Below, one piece after another: positions 6,658-10,768 of a stretch of DNA of 10,768 nt (positions are counted from its first letter, which is position 1; each line of letters begins with the position of its first letter). The notes below the pieces were generated by a model. That model was not told where the DNA came from. It worked only from the letters and a program-made list of their open reading frames with translations, and ran no database searches. The stretch covers positions 1,444,981 through 1,455,748 of the forward strand of contig LSYV01000018.1 of assembly GCA_001584585.1 (NCBI GenBank). The letters are read 5' to 3'. Origin of the DNA: Gonium pectorale (Eukaryota > Chlorophyta > Chlorophyceae > Chlamydomonadales > Volvocaceae). Made by a program: the position numbers and the translations under genes.

Positions 6658-9600
6658 GTGCGTTCATGTGTTGGTTACTATACCTCTCGCAACGCTGTCG
6701 AGCTCCTTTGCTTTCTTCCGTGCCACGCAGATGTTACTTGGCGTGATTCGTTCTTCGCCGTGGGCACTTCTGGGACCCCTACTAATATTTGTGTGCTGCG
6801 CGGGGCTGGGACTCTATGGCGTTTTCGCCGCAGCGCGTGACAGGGCTCGAGACGAGCGTGGTGCGTATCAGTTGGTCTAAGATAGGGGAAAGGCGGGAAG
6901 GGAGAGTAGGGTCTAGGCACCGGCACAAGTTTCTCCTGCGAAGGGGGGGGGGTGGGCACAGTGGCACCGAGGGTGTTGGCGGAGTCGCTGGACCCGCGGC
7001 GCTGGCTTGGTAGCATATCCGACCACCCTGCCTGCTTCCGGGGCGGCGCACTGGGATCCCCGTCCCCCTTCTGAGTAGGCCTGCCCAGCGCAATAGCAGC
7101 GAGCTGCTGCCCGGTCTTCGCTGACCGGTCACTGGCTGGAGGGAGGCAGGCGCGATGCTGCCGAGTGAGCCGCAACCTCGGGCCCGCACGGCTACCCCTG
7201 TCGCGTAGCCCGGACGAAACCCCGCGTTCGCCCCACCTCCGGGAACCGAGGATGCGAGGCATCGGCGCGCTCTGGGACTGGGCCGGCTTCATCAGCGGCT
7301 GGGCCGGCTTAGAGCCCTCCCTCTGTCTGTCAAACAGCAGACAGCAGCTGCTCGTCATCCCCGCCCCCAACACCGTCTGTCAGCCTTCTTTCTGTGCAGG
7401 TTTCTCTTTTTTCAGCACTTTCCGCCTCACTCGGGCCCCTTGCGAAACTCTTCCGAACTCCCCCGCACCGGTGGCGCAGATGTGGCCACGGAGCTGGCGA
7501 CCGACGCGGCGCGCCACATTGAGTTGCAGTTCCAGCAGGCCTTCACGCCCACCATCACGCTGGAGATCTTCGTACAGCGGGTGCCGCAGTGGGCGATCCT
7601 CAAGTCCGAGTTCCCATGGATTGCCAAGGAGCTCATGGAGAAGGTGCGTCCCGCGCCTGGGGCCAGGGAGGCCCCGCTCGATCCCCCAGGCCGCAAGCCA
7701 GCGAGCTCGAGAGGCGCCTGCTGACTTTGCAGCGGGGAGGCAGAGTTGCAGGGAACCAGGGTCCGGGGGGCGGGGGCAAGGGGGCAACCGCTTGGCGATT
7801 GGGCTCTTGTGCGTGGGCTCTGGCAGGTCGCGCTTTCCCTGACTGCCACTGCCTCAGCTTCGCCCCGATTTCCCGTCAGCCTTCCGGGCCGAGTATTCCG
7901 CCTGCCCCCCCCCCCCCGGGTGCACTCGCCCTCCTGCCCCGCTCCGGCCCCCAGATGCTGCCTGGCATGATCTCGACGCTGCAAATGGCTCCGGGGGCGG
8001 TGGTCCAGGACATCTACCCCCTGGCCGGGAACGAGGCGGCCATAGGGCATGACTTGCTGGCGGGTGCGTGCAGGGTCAGGGTTGTGGCGGTCCATGCCGG
8101 GCTGCGTGCCGCGCAGGGCCCCGCGCGAATGAGCCAGCATGCCAGCATGCCAGTGGAGCAGGCGCTGGGCTCCGCGGGACGCAGGGCGCCCAGCAGTGAC
8201 GGCGGCGCCTTGGTTGCCCCTTGTAGCGCGCAGGGGGGCCGCCCCCTGCCGCCGCCTGCCTGCAGCCTAGGGCGTCCCAGCAAATGGTTCTGCCGATGTC
8301 CGCCGAGCCCTCCAAGACCTCTGCGGGCGCTGTGCACTCCCGATGGGCTGATCCTCCGGCTGCCAGTGCGGTCCGTTGTCCGGCGCACAACACGAGTACC
8401 CGTGCGCAGAAGCCTTTGGCGTGACACGGCTTGTGGCGATGGGGCGATGCCAAGGGCTGCCGATTCCGCGGCGAGCATGGTTTGTGGAAGTGTGCAGGGA
8501 TGGGCCTCTCCATGCGTGCGCCTGCTCGGGCGCGGCCCCTCCCATTCGCCTCCGAGTGACCCCGAGTGCCGCTTCGTGCTTGTCCCATCCCGCAGATGAG
8601 CTACGGAGAGGGGACGCACTTCTGTCCATCGCGGCTCGGAACTTGACCGTTGCGGGGCCCTACATGCTGCTGCAGGTGGGAGGGAAACGATTGGCTGGTT
8701 GGGCGGCGCCCGCCAGATTCGGCATGGGCCGCCCTGTGGCGCGCACCCGGGCGGGGCACTGGCCAAGCAGGGGTGCGCTGCGGCGGGTGCGGCCGCCCTG
8801 TTTCATGCGGCCCAGGCCAGTTGGCGCTTCGCTGAGGGTGGCGGGCGGCATCACCACTGCTGCCATTGATTGTTGCTGTAGCTGTGGACGCGCTCCTTGC
8901 CACGCGGACCCACATCGGTATTGGGAGCGGCTTTGCGCGAGGGCGGCTGAGGCCCTTACTGCAAGAACGTGCGTAGCCCGAGCCGCCGCCTGCCCAGCCC
9001 CAGCACCGGCCCACGTGTGTGACGCTCCTGCAGGGCGGTTTCGGCGTGCTGCTTCGCAAGGCGGTGTTTATCTCGGGGGTGGCCGAGAACGAGACGTTTG
9101 GCGCCAACACCTCGACGGGTTACTGCCCGCCCGGGCTGTGCTGGGACCCGGTCAGCAGCACCAAGCTGTGGGGCTTCGTGCAGGGGCTGGCGCGACTGGA
9201 CGGACTTATACAGGTGGGGGCGGGCGGCGCGAGGGAAGCGAGGATGCCGAGGATTGGTCAACGCCGGCGCGCTCGACACTGCCATGTTCCCACCGGCGAC
9301 TGACCATCGCCCAGCACCAGGACGTAAATCTAGGAGGACGCTGTGCATCGCCCCATCCGCACCAGGACGGCCTCCAAGGTCCGGCTTGCGGCCAGCCACG
9401 CCGTCGTACCCCAGGTTGCCCACCCTTGGCCATTTGCCGTGGCGCTGTCGATTCGTCCACTCATGTAGCGCCCTGGCCTCCTCGCATGGGCACACCGCCT
9501 GTTGCATCTCGCAGGGCAGCGACGCCCGCATGCAGCGGCTGATGCAGTATGGCCCCTGGCAGCTCACCCGACTGCTGCCCAACGGCACTGAGGCGCTGCT

Positions 9601-10768
9601 GGTGGCCAGCGGCAACCGCACCGACTGCATGTCGCCCGGCGCCGACTGCGTGGCCGTCACGGTGCAGCTGCCCAACGCACGCTGGCGGCTCCACCTGCAC
9701 AAGGATGGCGGCTGGGCGCCCGACTGGCGCGGCCTAATGGCGCTGACGGTGGTGGGCAGCTTCGTGCTGGCAGCGCTGCTGTTCTGCCTGATGATCAGCC
9801 TGCAGCGGCACCGCGCGCTGCTCAAGGCCATGTTCCCTGCCAAGGTGCTGCGGCCGCTTCAGCAGGGCAAGAACTTTAGCGAGGAGTTTGAGTCGGTTAC
9901 GATCCTCTTTAGCGGTGAGTAGCTGGGGTAGTGGTTGTTGGTCTGGTGGCTGCCACACGGCTGCGCTCCTCCGGGTGTGGGGCTGCCATCCCCAGCGGCC
10001 GGGCGGATCGTGTGCTTTGGATGAGCCAGTTACGTCACCTTTGCGTCCGTGGCAGGGGCACTCGGTACTGCGGGTGCCTACCGTTGGCGCTTCACGCCTG
10101 CCGCAGCTCGCGTGACCTTCTATGTGGCAGTACAGCTGTCTCGCTCGCCGCAACCCCTACGCGACGCACCCGCGCTGCCGCCCCCCGCCAGACATTGTGA
10201 GCTACACTGCCATCAGCTCGGCGCTCAGGCCCATCGAGGTGGCAGAGATGCTCAACGAGCTGTACTGCCAGTTCGACGAGCTGGTGGAGAAGAACGGCTG
10301 CTACAAGGTCGAGACCATAGGTGCGTGCGCGCGTGCAGGGATGGCAGTGCGTTTGCGGGCGTGGGCGCAGATCACAATGGGCGCTGCGGCCATGCTGCGA
10401 CGTTGGGGCTGCCACAGTTATCTGTCGCGGGAGTCGCCCGTTTGACGGCCGCCGCTGCCACCGCCGGGGCACAACCCGCAGGTGATGCCTTCATGGTGGT
10501 GGGCGGCTGCCCCCTCGCGGAGCCCCCCGCGGCCGCAGCGGAGCGGGTGGCGCTGATGGCCCTGGACATGATCGCCACTGCCGCCTGTTTCCGCAGCAGC
10601 AAGGGACACAGCCTGCGCATACGCGTGGGGCTGGCCAGCGGTGAGTGGGATGAGAGGACGAGGATGGAATCAAGTTCCTTCACGCGTGCAAATAGGACAC
10701 GTGCGGTGTGTGGGCGATGTGGGGGCCCCGCTGGAAGCCGCCCTGCAGCGCCACTGGCCTTGCTTGTT
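6367..10768 (+). CDS. CHASE-domain receptor nucleotide cyclase, guanylate-cyclase type (3' partial)
   Basis: Predicted plasma-membrane receptor that binds a small external ligand through a CHASE domain and makes a cyclic nucleotide (by its specificity residues, cGMP) inside the cell. Exons 6367-6657 (tentative), 6731-6860, 7480-7643, 7955-8063, 8596-8675, 9034-9213, 9515-9914, 10192-10320, 10482-10640 and 10696-10768+ join in frame to 571 residues. Layout: cytoplasmic tail 1-107, TM1 108-132, CHASE about 141-385, TM2 391-414, short signalling helix, cyclase domain from about 440. Catalytic features are Asp452 in FSDIVSYT, Glu492 and Asp496 in KVETIGDAFMVV, and Cys570 in the last exon. Start alternatives: ATG 6367 (AGGATGGCT context, stop upstream at 6340) with a 73-base intron, or ATG 6731, the first Met after the in-frame stop at 6611, which gives 97 fewer residues. 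The end of the cyclase domain is outside the window. Volvocine algae carry many membrane cyclases; the exact orthologue is not identified. Confidence 0.8.
6658..6730 (+). other. Tentative short intron (73 bases) between the tail exon and the TM1 exon
   Basis: Donor GTGCGT, pyrimidine-rich tract, acceptor CACGCAG immediately before ATG 6731. It is short for this kind of genome but longer than the proposed intron at 10641-10695. If it is not an intron, it is 5' UTR and carries an ATG at 6666 whose 26-codon frame overlaps the 6731 start. Confidence 0.45.
6761..6835 (+). other. Transmembrane segment 1 of the cyclase (residues 108-132)
   Basis: A hydrophobic run beginning WALLGPLLIFVCC and ending at VFAAA, preceded by Arg and followed by the charged RDRARDER. 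One membrane helix ahead of CHASE is the standard arrangement for this receptor class. Confidence 0.8.
6861..7479 (+). other. 619-base intron between the TM1 and CHASE exons
   Basis: Donor GTGCGT, acceptor gtggcgcag, phase 1. The split codon G|AT gives Asp141. It contains a run of ten G (6943-6952). The TM1 exon frame would stop at 6878-6880 if unspliced. An alternative acceptor gtgcag near 7400 was judged weaker because it does not restore the CHASE frame cleanly. No gene is seen. Confidence 0.7.
7644..7954 (+). other. Intron with a C13 homopolymer, between CHASE exons
   Basis: Donor GTGCGT, acceptor cccccag, phase 0. A run of thirteen C is at 7905-7917, 37 bases before the acceptor, within the C-rich tract. 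No gene is seen. Confidence 0.8.
8064..8595 (+). other. 532-base intron between CHASE exons
   Basis: Donor GTGCGT, acceptor tcccgcag, phase 1. Asp232 is rebuilt across it. It contains a short direct repeat of ccagcatg (two copies plus ccag, 8134-8153). Open frames span it on both strands but show no recognisable domain. Nothing else is seen. Confidence 0.75.
8676..9033 (+). other. 358-base intron between CHASE exons
   Basis: Donor GTGGGA, acceptor ctcctgcag, phase 0. It joins MLLQ to GGFGVLL, a combination typical of CHASE domains. No gene or repeat is seen. Confidence 0.8.
9214..9514 (+). other. 301-base intron near the end of the CHASE coding region
   Basis: Donor GTGGGG, acceptor catctcgcag, phase 0. 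In-frame stops occur inside it. No gene or repeat is seen. Confidence 0.8.
9731..9802 (+). other. Transmembrane segment 2 of the cyclase (residues 391-414)
   Basis: The segment GLMALTVVGSFVLAALLF and following residues up to MISLQ are hydrophobic, then basic (RHRALLK), giving an outside-to-inside topology. It joins CHASE to the catalytic half through a short helix containing FPAKVLRPL. Confidence 0.85.
9915..10191 (+). other. Phase-1 intron splitting the first catalytic Asp codon
   Basis: Donor GTGAGT and acceptor ccgccag are both strong. Joining G (9914) with AC (10192-10193) makes the Asp of FSDIV, which fixes the boundary with confidence. Confidence 0.92.
10321..10481 (+). other. Phase-1 intron splitting the Gly of the TIGDAF motif
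   Basis: Donor GTGCGT, acceptor acccgcag. Joining G (10320) with GT (10482-10483) restores KVETIGDAFMVV exactly as expected for class III cyclases. Confidence 0.92.
10641..10695 (+). other. Proposed 55-base phase-1 intron before the last visible exon
   Basis: The donor GTGAGT is consensus; the acceptor is gcaaatag, the only TAG acceptor in the window. Splicing gives LASG followed by HVRCVGDVGAPLEAAL and QRHWPCL, with the final TT able to start a Phe codon, so the frame arrives at the expected CLFGD motif. The intron is unusually short; the alternative is an acceptor beyond the window. Confidence 0.5.

Larger units (their letters stand above)
7480..9730 (+). other. Extracellular CHASE sensor domain (residues about 141-385), over five exons
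   Basis: CHASE domains bind low-molecular-weight ligands outside the cell in plant and microbial sensors (cytokinins in plant histidine kinases). Hallmarks visible here: an N-terminal helix LATDAARHIELQFQQAF, YPLAGNEAAIGHDLL (residues 216-230), TVAGPYMLLQ plus GGFGVLLRKAVF (249-270), and WGFVQGLARLDGL (304-316). Five N-glycosylation sequons (residues 247, 277, 283, 341, 352) and four cysteines in two close pairs (289/294 and 356/363) fit an extracellular location. Splice joins Asp141 (6860|7480) and Asp232 (8063|8596) rebuild single codons, supporting the exon model. The ligand is unknown. Confidence 0.75.
9860..10768 (+). other. Class III nucleotide cyclase catalytic domain (partial)
   Basis: Runs from KNFSEEFESVTILFS into FSDIVSYTAISS, then MLNELYCQFDELVEKNGCYK, KVETIGDAFMVVGG and LRIRVGLASG. 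Metal-binding aspartates are Asp452 (codon split 9914|10192-10193) and Asp496 (10484-10486). Glu492 (10311-10313) sits where adenylate cyclases have Lys. In the last exon PCL (10758-10766) followed by an incomplete TT codon fits the CLFGD motif of guanylate cyclases, so Cys570 would be the second specificity residue. The transition-state Asn and Arg lie beyond the window. Active enzymes of this class are dimers. Confidence 0.88.

Noticed and set aside
6678..7373. Antisense 231-codon open frame opposite the TM1 exon and the following intron
   Set aside because: No domain and no splice-supported partner; the plus-strand reading explains the hydrophobic exon better.
8134..8153. ccagcatg direct repeat as a mobile-element footprint
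   Set aside because: Only two short copies, no flanking duplication or inverted ends.
7589..8599. 336-codon open frame running through two introns of the cyclase
   Set aside because: Only 7955-8063 matches the CHASE domain; the flanks have consensus donor and acceptor sites and no family similarity.
8014..8766. Antisense 250-codon open frame
   Set aside because: It lies mostly in an intron, has no recognisable motif, and fits chance openness at high GC.

Overview
The window is nuclear DNA from a very GC-rich eukaryote, most likely a chlorophyte green alga of the Chlamydomonas/Volvox (volvocine) type. The support for this is near-saturated G/C at third codon positions, many introns of about 150-600 bases with GTGCGT, GTGAGT or GTGGGT donors and CAG acceptors, the algal poly(A) signal TGTAA, and long Ala/Gly/Pro inserts in otherwise conserved proteins. 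I see no bacterial operon, transposon, tRNA, rRNA or CRISPR array. Two protein genes lie head to tail on the + strand, and both run off the window.

Gene 1 (58-5657, 5' end missing) is read as seven exons giving 1246 residues in the window. An Ala/Glu/Arg-rich coiled coil is followed by about 590 residues of low-complexity sequence, and then by a region with the layout of the C-terminal (gamma-tubulin-binding) half of a gamma-tubulin complex protein (GCP, Spc97/Spc98 family). The large insert ahead of that domain favours a GCP6-like member, but the paralogue is an inference. Exons: 58-370, 629-2664, 3040-3397, 3806-4111, 4396-4437 (a 42-base micro-exon), 4753-4847, 5066-5657. Reading frame is kept across all six junctions. 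Intron 6 holds a 64-base GCCCC pentamer array.

At 5658-6366 lie a 3' UTR ending at a TGTAA signal (6065-6069), which sits inside an 18-bp tandem duplication, and then a spacer with a second TGTAA and an AT-rich patch that may be part of the next promoter.

Gene 2 (6367 or 6731 to the window end, 3' end missing) is a membrane receptor-type nucleotide cyclase: short cytoplasmic tail, membrane segment, extracellular CHASE sensor domain, second membrane segment, class III cyclase catalytic domain. Exons: 6367-6657 (tentative), 6731-6860, 7480-7643, 7955-8063, 8596-8675, 9034-9213, 9515-9914, 10192-10320, 10482-10640, 10696-10768+. Both metal-binding aspartates are present. The specificity positions visible (Glu, and probably Cys in the last exon) are of guanylate-cyclase type, so the predicted product is cGMP made in response to an external ligand.

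The two genes have no evident functional link (microtubule nucleation versus cyclic-nucleotide signalling); they look like ordinary neighbours. The most interesting points are the insert-laden GCP, the CHASE-cyclase with its phase-1 introns splitting codons at or beside catalytic residues, and the abrupt fall in codon bias in the cyclase's first exons.
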